64,000 nucleotides of DNA, taken from positions 1 to 64,000 of the forward strand of contig NZ_WWFG01000003.1 in NCBI RefSeq assembly GCF_026127265.1, written 5' to 3'. The notes beneath the pieces are model-generated. The model did not search any database, had not been told where the DNA came from, and worked only from the letters and a program-made list of their open reading frames with translations. The position numbers and the translations under genes were made by a program. Of the stretch, positions 18,163 through 26,100 are shown in pieces; the stretch's first letter is position 1, and the number at the start of each line of letters is the position of its first letter. Source of the stretch: Nostoc sp. KVJ3 (lineage in GTDB: Bacteria > Cyanobacteriota > Cyanobacteriia > Cyanobacteriales > Nostocaceae).

Positions 18163-18308
18163 AAGAATTCAGAACTCAGGAATCAGAATTCAGTATGAAT
18201 TCTGTTTTTACTTAGTACTTTGCTATAAATAGTTTTCTTGATTAAAACTCTATCCCTTTATGAGTAGAGTATTCTGAATTCTGAATTCTGAATTCTGAAT
18301 TCTGATAT
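18163..18308. repeat. Heptamer tandem repeat and inverted copies inside the ptx operon
   Basis: The ptxB-ptxC gap contains five exact tandem copies of ATTCTGA at 18271-18305, plus the complementary pieces GAATTCAG/GAACTCAG/GAATCAGAATTCAG at 18168-18190, so the transcript could fold into a long stem of about 100 bases between arms. Such heptamers are the short tandemly repeated sequences typical of Nostoc. They could act as an mRNA stability or attenuation element between the binding protein and permease genes. Confidence 0.75.
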
Positions 18309-18330
18309 TTTGAATTTGGAGCAAAGCGAC

Positions 18331-19143
18331 GTGACACTTCCTAATCCTCAACCAACTTTCGATCGGTTACTGAAACAACAACGGCGGCAATGGTATCGAA
18401 CGATAGTAACCTGGGCGATCGCACTTTTGTCCATAGCTATATGTTGCTTTCTGGTTGGACTTTGGGACGAGAAACGCCTTTTTGATGGCATTCCCAGTAT
18501 CTTAAACTTGCTGCATCAAATGCTGCCTCCAGATTTTAGTGATGCCCGAAACTGGGTCAAACCTTTATTTGATACGCTAGCTATGAGTGTTGCAGGCACA
18601 GCGATCGCTATTGTTTTCTCAATGCCTCTATCCTTATTAGCGGCTCGCAATACAACTCCCCATCCGTTGTTATTTCAAGTTTCACGGCTGATTCTCAACG
18701 GCTTGCGCTCTGTGCCAGAGCTAATTATGGGTATTATCTTTGTGGCAGCCGTTGGCTTTGGGGCATTACCCGGAACCTTGGCAGTGGGATTTCACTCCAT
18801 TGGCATGGTCGGTAAATTCTTTGCAGAATATATCGAACTGGTCAATGAAGCACCGCTAGAAGCAGCAAGAGCTGCTGGAGCCAACAAGGTGCAAGTAATC
18901 TATCACGGAATTTTGCCGCAGGTATTACCACAAATGATGGATCTGACCCTTTATCGATGGGAATATAACTTTCGCGCCTCCACAGTTATGGGAGCAGTAG
19001 GGGCTGGTGGTATTGGGTTTGAGCTAATTGGCGCACTTCGCCTAATCAATTATCGGGAAGTTTCAGCAGTGTTGCTAGTAATTTTGCTTATGGTAATTCT
19101 GGTTGATGGTTTTAGTAGTTATCTTAGAAAACGTTTAGTTTAG
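18331..19143 (+). CDS. ptxC: Phosphite ABC transporter permease PtxC/PhnE
   Basis: About 270 residues of the PhnE/PtxC permease family. Membrane segments are visible at about residues 22-42, 85-110, 125-150, 205-225 and 240-262. The EAA-type coupling motif reads EAPLEAARAAGANKVQVIYHGILP, followed by NFRASTVMGAVGAGGIGFEL, both hallmarks of the family. I prefer GTG 18331, with GGAG 9 bases upstream, over the in-frame TTG 18310. It follows ptxB after the heptamer repeat and precedes ptxD by about 110 bases. Confidence 0.9.
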   Translation: MTLPNPQPTFDRLLKQQRRQWYRTIVTWAIALLSIAICCFLVGLWDEKRLFDGIPSILNLLHQMLPPDFSDARNWVKPLFDTLAMSVAGTAIAIVFSMPLSLLAARNTTPHPLLFQVSRLILNGLRSVPELIMGIIFVAAVGFGALPGTLAVGFHSIGMVGKFFAEYIELVNEAPLEAARAAGANKVQVIYHGILPQVLPQMMDLTLYRWEYNFRASTVMGAVGAGGIGFELIGALRLINYREVSAVLLVILLMVILVDGFSSYLRKRLV

Positions 19144-19252
19144 TACAGCACGGCTAAATAAACCACCCATTCCAAATCAACAAAAGGCTTATGCTGTATT
19201 CATTTTTAATTTTTAAATTTTAATTCCGCCTTGCGATACTAGGAGGTTGCTG

Positions 19253-20245
19253 ATGAAACCCAAAGTTGTTATTACCCACTGGGTTCACCCGGAAATTATT
19301 ACAAACTTAAGTGAGTATTGCTCAGTCGTTGCAAATCCAACTAGAGAGACTTTACCGCGTGAAGAAATTCTCAAGTTGGCGCAGGACGCTGAAGCTTTGA
19401 TGGTTTTTATGCCAGATCGAATCGATGAGGCGTTTCTGAAAGCTTGTCCAAAATTAAAGATTATTGCCGGAGCATTGAAGGGTTACGATAACTTTGATGT
19501 TGATGCTTGCACTCGTCAAGGTATTTGGTTCACCATCGTGCCTAGCTTATTAGCTGTGCCAACAGCTGAGTTGACCATTGGATTGATTATCGGGTTAGCC
19601 CGCCAGATGTTGCCAGGCGATCGCTTGATTCGTCAAGGCACATTTGCAGGTTGGCGACCGCATCTATACGGTATGGGATTAGCAAACCGAACACTGGGGA
19701 TCGTTGGTATGGGCAGTCTAGGGCAAGCTCTGGCTCAACGGCTTTCCAGTTTTGAAATGAACTTAATTTACACCGATGCGATACCTTTACCCAAGGAAAA
19801 AGCAGCAGCTTGGCGCTTGTCACAGGTTTCTCTAGATACGCTATTGGCAACCAGTGATTTTGTTGTGCTGATGGTTCCTCTACAACCAGAAACGTTTCAT
19901 CTGATAAATGAAACATCTTTAGCACGTATGAAACCAGGGAGTTTCTTAATCAATCCCTGTCGCGGCTCAGTAGTTGATGAACAAGCGGTGAGTGATGCTT
20001 TAGCCTCTGGACATTTAGCAGGTTATGCAGCTGATGTCTTTGAACTAGAAGATTGGGCCCGTAGCGATCGCCCATCGAAAATTCCTCCATCTTTGTTACA
20101 TAAACAAGACCAAACCTTTTTTACTCCCCATTTAGGATCGGCAGTGGATGATTTACGATATGACATAGCTATAGAAGCATCTCAAAATATTTTACAAGCC
20201 TTACAAGGTGATTCTCCTCAAGGAGCAATCAATTGTCCAAGTTAG
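19253..20245 (+). CDS. ptxD: Phosphite dehydrogenase PtxD
   Basis: 330-residue D-2-hydroxyacid dehydrogenase family enzyme that oxidises phosphite to phosphate with NAD+. It matches Pseudomonas stutzeri PtxD along its whole length. Residues reported as catalytic there fall in the same places: K76 (GALKGYDNFD), R237 (NPCRGSVVDE), E266 (DVFELEDWAR) and H293 (FTPHLGSAV). The nucleotide fold is GIVGMGSLG (149-157), and D175 after the second strand is acidic, which favours NAD+ over NADP+. The ATG at 19253 has a perfect AGGAGG 6 bases upstream; an in-frame TTG lies at 19247. With ptxABC it forms a complete phosphite assimilation operon. No ptxE-type LysR regulator follows. Confidence 0.95.
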   Translation: MKPKVVITHWVHPEIITNLSEYCSVVANPTRETLPREEILKLAQDAEALMVFMPDRIDEAFLKACPKLKIIAGALKGYDNFDVDACTRQGIWFTIVPSLLAVPTAELTIGLIIGLARQMLPGDRLIRQGTFAGWRPHLYGMGLANRTLGIVGMGSLGQALAQRLSSFEMNLIYTDAIPLPKEKAAAWRLSQVSLDTLLATSDFVVLMVPLQPETFHLINETSLARMKPGSFLINPCRGSVVDEQAVSDALASGHLAGYAADVFELEDWARSDRPSKIPPSLLHKQDQTFFTPHLGSAVDDLRYDIAIEASQNILQALQGDSPQGAINCPS

Positions 20246-20848
20246 AATTAGTAACTTGGAGAATCCTTAAGCAATAAAGACTGCAATGTTCCAGACAGCG
20301 ATGAAAACGCTGGAGTGTTTAGTCGTCCCAGTAGTCGTCCTGGGACACAAACAGCATTTCCAAAGGTCAGATTAGTCATATTAGTAGCAATTCTCATTTT
20401 GAAATGATTTTGCGCCGTTTCAGGGATCTCCAGATTTGTTACGAATTATAAATTGCTCTTGTTGCAATGGTTTCAATGTCATGAAACCTTAAAATGAGAA
20501 TTGCTGTTTGATTTGCTCTATTTATAAGCGATCGCCCCCCATCAAATGGGAACCATGTTGTGTAATTTCGTTTCTGGGCACCATGAAATGATTGCAAATG
20601 GCTAAAAGCTTTGTCATACATGGATGAAACGCATTAAGCATTGGGATATCTAGACTTTGGAGACTTGGACGATCAATACTGCAATCGCTCTCAACAAATC
20701 TAGATTTCTGGCAATATGTTTTGTGAAAGTTGGTATGCAAGAGACTTTTGCCCTGGTTTCAAATATCAAAGCTAGACATAGCAATACTTTCAAGTAATTT
20801 TCGGGAATTAATTATTTTCTATTTGGATTACGCGAACGGTGAATAATT
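20246..20848. other. Intergenic region holding a MITE-like element
   Basis: 600 bases between convergent genes. It contains a weak hairpin (GTCCCAG / CTGGGAC at 20325-20346) after ptxD, the inverted-repeat element at 20386-20505, and some 300 further bases with only short open frames that have no protein-like character. It may be a decayed insertion, but I recognise nothing in it. Confidence 0.45.
20386..20505. mobile_element. MITE-like element with 15-bp perfect inverted ends
   Basis: The 15 bases AGCAATTCTCATTTT at 20386-20400 are exactly the reverse complement of 20491-20505, bounding a 120-bp AT-rich segment with no coding capacity. This is the structure of a miniature inverted-repeat element. 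No transposase with these ends is visible in the window. Confidence 0.5.
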
Positions 20849-22003
20849 TTACTTAGGGTTAATTGTACTTAAAGCTACACCCTGATAATAATGCCCTAAA
20901 ATTTGCAGGTAGTTTACTCCTCTTTTAGCTAAATTGTATGCCCCCCATTGACTCATACCTAAAGCATGACCAAAGCCAAGTCCAAGAAGTACAAAACTAC
21001 CATTTGCTGCTTTGGTAAGGATAAAGTGGGTACTTTTAATTTTGAGGGCTGTACGTACTTTTTCGCCACGCAGTACAATGGTTGCTTTATCACCAACGAT
21101 TTTTAAGGCTTTAACACTACCAAAAGGTGAGTAGGTTTGTGCAATCATATCTAAAACATTGCCGACACTAGAAACAAGAGCGCTAATTTCTTTTTGGGTG
21201 AAAACTTTCTCCCATTTGCACTCGCTAACATTTTGATCGTAATCTTCAACAGCACGTAGGTAAGGCTCGTGGCTTCCCCAAACATCTTCAACATTTTCAG
21301 TATGTCCTCCAGAACAATCATGAAAAACTGAGAGAATAATACTGTCTTTATAAGTTAGTACTTGCTTATCCGTTGCATCGACGGCGGCATAAGTACTAGG
21401 AGTTTCATTGATTACTCCTTTATAATTTTGCCAGTGATCTGGACTATCACCTAAATCGTAAACAGGATTATTGCGCTGTTTTTCTCGCTCATAGAAAGCA
21501 AAAGTCCGGGCGGCAACTGCTTGTGCTTTCAAAGCTTCAGGAGGCCACTCAGTATCCATTTCGCCCCCAACAACACTGTAGAGATACTCTTGGTCATCAA
21601 CCCAGTTAACGGCGGTTAGTCCTTTCTCTGTTGGCACAATAAGAGTTCTACCTCGATACCAGTGTTTGCCAATGTAAACGAATCCCTTACCTGTCGGCTC
21701 AATCCAAAATAAACCAGACTGCCATTTATCTAAAGCCACACCGCCTGGAACTGAAGAGGCATAAAATGAACTCATTGCAGGTAATTGTCCGAGAGTATGA
21801 CCAGTACTATCTTTAACCAACGCAGTTGTAGAACTGCCAACTGTTACCTGATTAACACCCCTCTCGATTGCTATTCGCAGTATTACAGATGCTTCACTTG
21901 GGGTAGCTAAACTCATCCACAATAAGGCACTTACCCACCAATGACCTACTTTTATCTGTGTAAATAAAGTTTTTAATAACAATTGGCATTTCATGTAATA
22001 CAT
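20849..22003 (-). CDS. SpoIID/LytB domain protein (peptidoglycan lytic transglycosylase-like)
   Basis: 384 residues with an N-terminal hydrophobic export segment (VSALLWMSLATPSEA) and a SpoIID/LytB domain. The family core is YLYSVVGGEMDTEWPPEALKAQAVAARTFAF, with the catalytic-type Glu in GGEM, followed by HDCSGGHTENVEDVWG and the C-terminal GFGHALGMSQWGAYNLAKRG (quoted in pieces). In sporulating bacteria SpoIID cleaves peptidoglycan glycan strands lacking stem peptides. In cyanobacteria related proteins probably remodel the wall, possibly in septa. The second ATG (residue 4) is an equally good start. It is monocistronic and convergent with ptxD. Confidence 0.88.
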   Translation of the reverse strand: MYYMKCQLLLKTLFTQIKVGHWWVSALLWMSLATPSEASVILRIAIERGVNQVTVGSSTTALVKDSTGHTLGQLPAMSSFYASSVPGGVALDKWQSGLFWIEPTGKGFVYIGKHWYRGRTLIVPTEKGLTAVNWVDDQEYLYSVVGGEMDTEWPPEALKAQAVAARTFAFYEREKQRNNPVYDLGDSPDHWQNYKGVINETPSTYAAVDATDKQVLTYKDSIILSVFHDCSGGHTENVEDVWGSHEPYLRAVEDYDQNVSECKWEKVFTQKEISALVSSVGNVLDMIAQTYSPFGSVKALKIVGDKATIVLRGEKVRTALKIKSTHFILTKAANGSFVLLGLGFGHALGMSQWGAYNLAKRGVNYLQILGHYYQGVALSTINPK

Positions 22004-22364
22004 TTAAAAAGAGTTTTCAATTTCTATCCAATGTTATCTCTAGTACCGTACTTTGCGTATATTTGATGAACTCTTCTTGGGCAATCTCATATATTTTTAT
22101 CGAACAGAATTCAGAATGAGTTCTGTTCGATAAAGCGGATAGCGCAGCGTAAAGCCAACTCTTAGAGAGGCTGCGCCCTAAGCGTAGCTATGCCGCAGGC
22201 TTTACGGCATGGCAACGCTTAGAGCGAGTCCGCGAACGTCTGAGTTCTGATTACTGAATTCAGAATAGCTGAATTCTTCTTCAATCGTCCCTCCAGATAA
22301 ATCCGGTATCTGTAGCTCAATAGTATGGTTAATATGAAATTTGACACTCGGCTAAAAACAAACT
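22004..22364. other. Intergenic region with Nostoc palindromic repeats
   Basis: 360 bases between divergent genes. From 22108 to 22278 it carries GAATTCAGAA/TTCTGAATTC palindromes flanking a block of GC-rich short repeats (GCGCAGCGTAAAGCC, GCGTAGCTATGCCGCAGGC, GCATGGCAACGCTTAG). The two GAATTCAG arms could pair over about 150 bases. Promoters of both genes must also lie here. Confidence 0.5.
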
Positions 22365-23627
22365 ATGCCCAAGACTTGGAATCTAAAAATAGATAACTAT
22401 ATTCAAGCTAACCCCAATTGCATCATCGCCACCGCCCATGTAGACTCGTTCCCTATAGACCTGCCGCTAGAACCTAACATCCGGGAACCGAACCGCAAAA
22501 GCGCGACCTACAGACAAATCTTCGACTCACTGACTACCGAACCCGAAAAATTCTTCTCTCGCCACAGTGGAATCGTTCTGTCAGCCAATAAAACTAAACC
22601 TGTCAAGAACAAAACTGAACTGGAGCTAGAAGTTTTAGAAGCTAACGAGGGTGGCAGCGACGGTATTATTAACGGGGGGCATACAGTTTTAGCATTCGAA
22701 CAAGCGAAAAATTACAAATATGACCTAACCGAAGCCAGAGTAAAAGTTACGATCCACATTGGACTGACTGAAGAATTAGCCAAAGATATAGCTCTAGCAA
22801 GTAATACTACAACGCCAGTAGATTCTCGCTCCAAAGTCAACGCTAGGGGTGATTACAAATTCATCAAGCAGTATTTAGCCCAGTTAGAACAGAAAGAAGA
22901 TAGAAAATTCCGCATCGCTTATTATCAAAACCAAAGCGGCGCTCCCAGAAATGCCCAGTGCAATGTCACCCACTTGCTCAAGCTCCTTTACTGCCTCGAC
23001 AGAAATAAATACAATCCTGACGGCAATAAACGAACCAAACACCCAGCAGGGATGAGTCTTCCAAGTAACATCACAGACGCAGAAAGGGAAAGATTAACCG
23101 CCTTACTGCATCTCTTGACTCACGCTTTGTGGATAGAGCAAAGACTCTACGAAATAATCCAAGAACATATCAGCAACCCCAGAAGAAAGGGTGCTAACGA
23201 CCTAGCATCAATAGATATACGTAAAACTACGCTTCTGCCTGATAGCAAGTATTCATTCGGGTTTGGTGCGCCAACCGACTTAGCACTACCGATAATCGCA
23301 TCCTATCGGGTATTTTTGGACAAGGACTATAAATGGATTCTGCCGTTTAACGAATTCGCTGAAGATTTCCTCCAACATTTGTGGAATAACTATTTCCGCA
23401 AATACTTAGTGTCGGAGAAAACAGCCGGAAATACAGTCGGCACAAAAATCAGCCGCAATCAAGAGATTTGGGAAAGTCTTTATATCTCGGCGCAAAGTTA
23501 TCTAAATCAGCACTTGATGAAAATGGTTAACTCCAGCAAGGAAGAAGAATCGAAGGTAACACAAGGTGCAAACAAGAGGGGAAGAGGGAAAAGGGGTGAA
23601 CTCAACGCGACTACTGTCACTAAATAG
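22365..23627 (+). CDS. AIPR-like protein
   Basis: 420 residues that resemble the AIPR (abortive infection phage resistance) family. The most telling segment is DGIINGGHTVLAFEQA at about residues 98-113, equivalent to the NGxQT motif of AIPR proteins, followed by a strand-rich stretch (VKVTIHIGLTEELAKDIALASNTTTPVDSRSK) that is also typical. Upstream is FFSRHSGIVLSANKT, again AIPR-like. The last 30 residues are Lys/Arg/Gly rich (KRGRGKRGEL). AIPR proteins are implicated in abortive infection, with unclear biochemistry. Its 3' end is repeated at 29325-29413. Divergent from the SpoIID gene. I am fairly but not fully sure of the family. Confidence 0.65.
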   Translation: MPKTWNLKIDNYIQANPNCIIATAHVDSFPIDLPLEPNIREPNRKSATYRQIFDSLTTEPEKFFSRHSGIVLSANKTKPVKNKTELELEVLEANEGGSDGIINGGHTVLAFEQAKNYKYDLTEARVKVTIHIGLTEELAKDIALASNTTTPVDSRSKVNARGDYKFIKQYLAQLEQKEDRKFRIAYYQNQSGAPRNAQCNVTHLLKLLYCLDRNKYNPDGNKRTKHPAGMSLPSNITDAERERLTALLHLLTHALWIEQRLYEIIQEHISNPRRKGANDLASIDIRKTTLLPDSKYSFGFGAPTDLALPIIASYRVFLDKDYKWILPFNEFAEDFLQHLWNNYFRKYLVSEKTAGNTVGTKISRNQEIWESLYISAQSYLNQHLMKMVNSSKEEESKVTQGANKRGRGKRGELNATTVTK

Positions 23628-23927
23628 TTGGTTATTAGTGGGATAGGTTGATGATTTCTACGCCAATATGATTGCACTTGAAGATAATCTAGTAGTTTGC
23701 TTTCCCCAAAATTGCGCTTGTGGAGGTCGGCAGAGGAGCAGAGGAGCAGAGGAGCAGGGGAGCAGGGGAGCAGAGGAGAGGCTTATACCAAGTTCTTTCC
23801 CCTCTGCCCCTCTGCTAACCACTTTTGCATTGTTCCCTTGGCAGACTACTAGATGCGATCGCTTGTTGTTAATGTATGCAATTACGACTATACTGCCTGC
23901 ATCAGATAGCAATCAAAGGCTGGGGTT
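23628..23927. other. Intergenic region with tandem repeats and a MITE
   Basis: 300 bases. A G-rich 8-base tandem array (AGAGGAGC, AGGGGAGC units) occupies 23731-23779 inside the MITE-like element at 23689-23852. A HIP1 site follows near 23857. No gene. Confidence 0.5.
23689..23852. mobile_element. MITE sharing ends with the IS630-type element at 58.5-59.7 kb
   Basis: 164 bp bounded by CTAGTAGTTTGC and the inverted GCAGACTACTAG (11 of 12 matching). The IS630-type element at 58493-59698 has the same ends (TAGTAGTCTACCAAG / CTTGGCAGACTACTA), including the TA dinucleotide that IS630/Tc1 elements duplicate. The interior is non-coding and contains the AGAGGAGC array. It is probably a deletion derivative mobilised by that transposase. 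Confidence 0.55.
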
Positions 23928-25139
23928 ATGCCGGATACGACAGATGAAGGCAAAATTCACTTCATATCACCACAGTTATTGAAGAAATTAGATTACCAAA
24001 CGCCTATAAGTAAATTTTACGCTTCAGCGACCTATATGAGTCGCCGAACTGAGCCGGAAAGCCTTGATTTTTCCTTGGGTGATGCTCATGAAATGCCACT
24101 TCCAGGGTTTGTAGAAGCCCTGCAACGTTGGAGTGTAGCACAAAACTCCAGTTGGTATGGCTACAAGGGAAATATTCCCGAATCACGGGTTACTGTATCT
24201 GCATCTCTTCAGGAGAAACGTGGACTTTCTATATTGCCTGAAGATATTTTTATGACTAATGGGACTCTAGTCGGTTTGGCGATTTGTCTGCAAATAGTAG
24301 CTGGGGAAGGGGATGAGGTAATTATTTTGACTCCACCGTGGTTAGGTTATAGGCGTATGGTGCATTTTACAGGTGCGGTTCCAGTGGGTGTGCCTGTAGA
24401 TACCAGCACCTTCGATATAAATTTGGAGGCGATCGCTGAAGCAATTACCGAACGAACTCGAGCAATAATTGTTAATTCACCTCACAACCCTACAGGTAAG
24501 ATTTTTTCAGCTAGGACTCTAGAGGGTTTGGCAACTATACTAGCTGAGGCTTCTAAATTGTACGGCAAGGTGATTTACATGATTTCTGATGAAACCTTCA
24601 GCCGCATTGTTTTTGATCACCAATCTTGTCCCAGCCCGACCCAGTTTTACCCATTTTCTTTCTTGGTATATGGTTACAGTAAAACCTTAATGGCTCCCGG
24701 TCAACGTATCGGATATATCGCTCTTCCTTCCACTATGCCCAAGCGGGAAGAAATAAGGCGAGTAATCGCTATGTTACAAGTAAGTGCTTTTGGTTGGTGT
24801 TTTCCTAGCGTACTAATGCAATATGCCCTAAGCGACTTGGAAAAAATAAACATAAATATGGAGCATTTACAAAAAAAGCGAGATTGGATGGATTCGTCGC
24901 TGCGAGGCATGGGTTATCAACTGCATACCCCCGATGGAACATTCTTTTTGTTGGTGCGATCTCCTTGGGAAGATGACTGTGCTTTTGCGGAACTACTGGC
25001 AAGTCACGATGTATTTGTTTTACCAGGTACACCCCAGGAAATACCCGGTTACTTTCGGATTTCCCTTACTGCCAGCGAAGAAATGATTTCTCGTGCCTTA
25101 CCCAAATTTCAAGCAGCGATAAAATACGCTGTTGAATAA
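23928..25139 (+). CDS. Class I/II PLP-dependent aminotransferase
   Basis: 403 residues of the aspartate aminotransferase fold. The conserved NSPHNPTG is at 183-190 (N187), the pyridine-N-binding Asp is D221 (MISDETFSR), the Schiff-base lysine is K252 (YGYSKTLMAPGQRIGY) and R260 lies in the phosphate-binding segment. The substrate-carboxylate Arg is likely in GYFRISLTA near residue 381. It is full-length for the family. The amino donor and acceptor cannot be told. It stands alone, with mobile DNA upstream and leftward genes downstream. Confidence 0.9.
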   Translation: MPDTTDEGKIHFISPQLLKKLDYQTPISKFYASATYMSRRTEPESLDFSLGDAHEMPLPGFVEALQRWSVAQNSSWYGYKGNIPESRVTVSASLQEKRGLSILPEDIFMTNGTLVGLAICLQIVAGEGDEVIILTPPWLGYRRMVHFTGAVPVGVPVDTSTFDINLEAIAEAITERTRAIIVNSPHNPTGKIFSARTLEGLATILAEASKLYGKVIYMISDETFSRIVFDHQSCPSPTQFYPFSFLVYGYSKTLMAPGQRIGYIALPSTMPKREEIRRVIAMLQVSAFGWCFPSVLMQYALSDLEKININMEHLQKKRDWMDSSLRGMGYQLHTPDGTFFLLVRSPWEDDCAFAELLASHDVFVLPGTPQEIPGYFRISLTASEEMISRALPKFQAAIKYAVE

Positions 25140-25201
25140 AACAGTCAAATGAATATTTAGAAAATTATCAAGTTAATCATGACCCAACATTGGGAATTAA
25201 C

Positions 25202-25444
25202 TTAACCGGAACATGATCTTAGCAAGCTTGCCAAACCCTGGGTAAAGGCATATTCAATCTCTGCGGGATCACAAATCTCTGTTAGTTTGGATTTCAATCC
25301 AGGAAGTTCTCTAACCTCAATACAGATATTTACATATACATCTTTAGTTTCCACATGAAATAGTCCAGCATTTATGTTTAAAAAGTCACCTGTTAGCATT
25401 GAACAGTAAGTTAAAGATTCTTTCCATTGTGATTTGTACTTCAT
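25202..25444 (-). CDS. Hypothetical protein downstream of the broken helicase
   Basis: 80 residues (MKYKSQWKESLTYCSMLTG...), not recognised. No signal or membrane segment. It follows the helicase C-terminal stop by 48 bases on the same strand, so it was probably the second gene of the helicase transcript before the IS insertion. Small acidic/neutral protein, perhaps an accessory partner. Confidence 0.5.
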   Translation of the reverse strand: MKYKSQWKESLTYCSMLTGDFLNINAGLFHVETKDVYVNICIEVRELPGLKSKLTEICDPAEIEYAFTQGLASLLRSCSG

Positions 25445-25492
25445 TTTAAAATAACTATCGCCTAAATTCTTTTTGAACTTAGATGACTTTTC

Positions 25493-26100
25493 CTATGGTT
25501 TTGGTTCCCAGAATATACTATTCTCCAACTGCCCAAGAGCTTCTATTGTCGCCACATTGGTACTGCCTTGTTGTTTTAGCTTTTTCTGTTCGACAAAAGA
25601 CATAGCCAATATGCGGTTCTTATGTCGCTCAAAAGCTTCCTTGTACAGTTCCCATGCTTTTTTGGTAATTGCGGATTGGGATGGCTCAACAATTTTAACG
25701 ATTTCGCGCCAATCACCAAGAGTAAATTTAGTAATATTTTCAATAAAAGCGATGAAAATGGCGCTATAAATTTTAGTGGGACTTGCACCCCGTAAACCTT
25801 GCTTTTTTAGGGTATCAGTAACTAAGTCTAATCTGTAAGTAGAAACAGAAAGGTCAATTTGTGTAAGCTCGAGGCTAAAACCCTGTCTAAGTCTGATTCT
25901 GCTAAAAATTGGCTTTGCAGGACTTTCAATAGTTGTAAAATCAATCGTTTCACCACAGCTTGGACAAATAGCTTGGTGATGTTGAATCACCACTCCATCC
26001 TCGTCAACTTCGGCATTAAAATTAGCTAATTCTTCAGTTAGCGGTTTAAAAATATGGGTGCAATGCTCACATTGGATTAAGCCTTTGTTTTGTATTTCTG
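25493..26100 (-). pseudogene. Helicase gene, C-terminal zinc-binding part (cut off by IS)
   Basis: The 3' portion of the helicase gene whose 5' part is at 27370-28468. Reading inward from the IS boundary, the frame gives QNKGLIQCEHCTHIFKPL, then DEDGVVIQHHQAICPSCGETIDFTT, that is two CxxC knuckles (CEHC and CPSC) forming a zinc ribbon, followed by an all-helical domain ending QLENSIFWEPKP. When the IS and one copy of the 9-bp duplication are removed, the two parts join in frame into 565 residues. In its present state this part has no upstream translation signal other than an internal ATG/GTG near 25993, so it is probably silent. Confidence 0.85.

Noticed and set aside
20439..20740. Two leftward open frames after ptxD
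   Set aside because: They overlap each other and a MITE end, and neither has protein-like composition or a start signal.
23668..23982. Rightward open frame through the AGAGGAGC repeats
   Set aside because: Its sequence is the translation of a simple repeat and a MITE end, and it overlaps the aminotransferase start.
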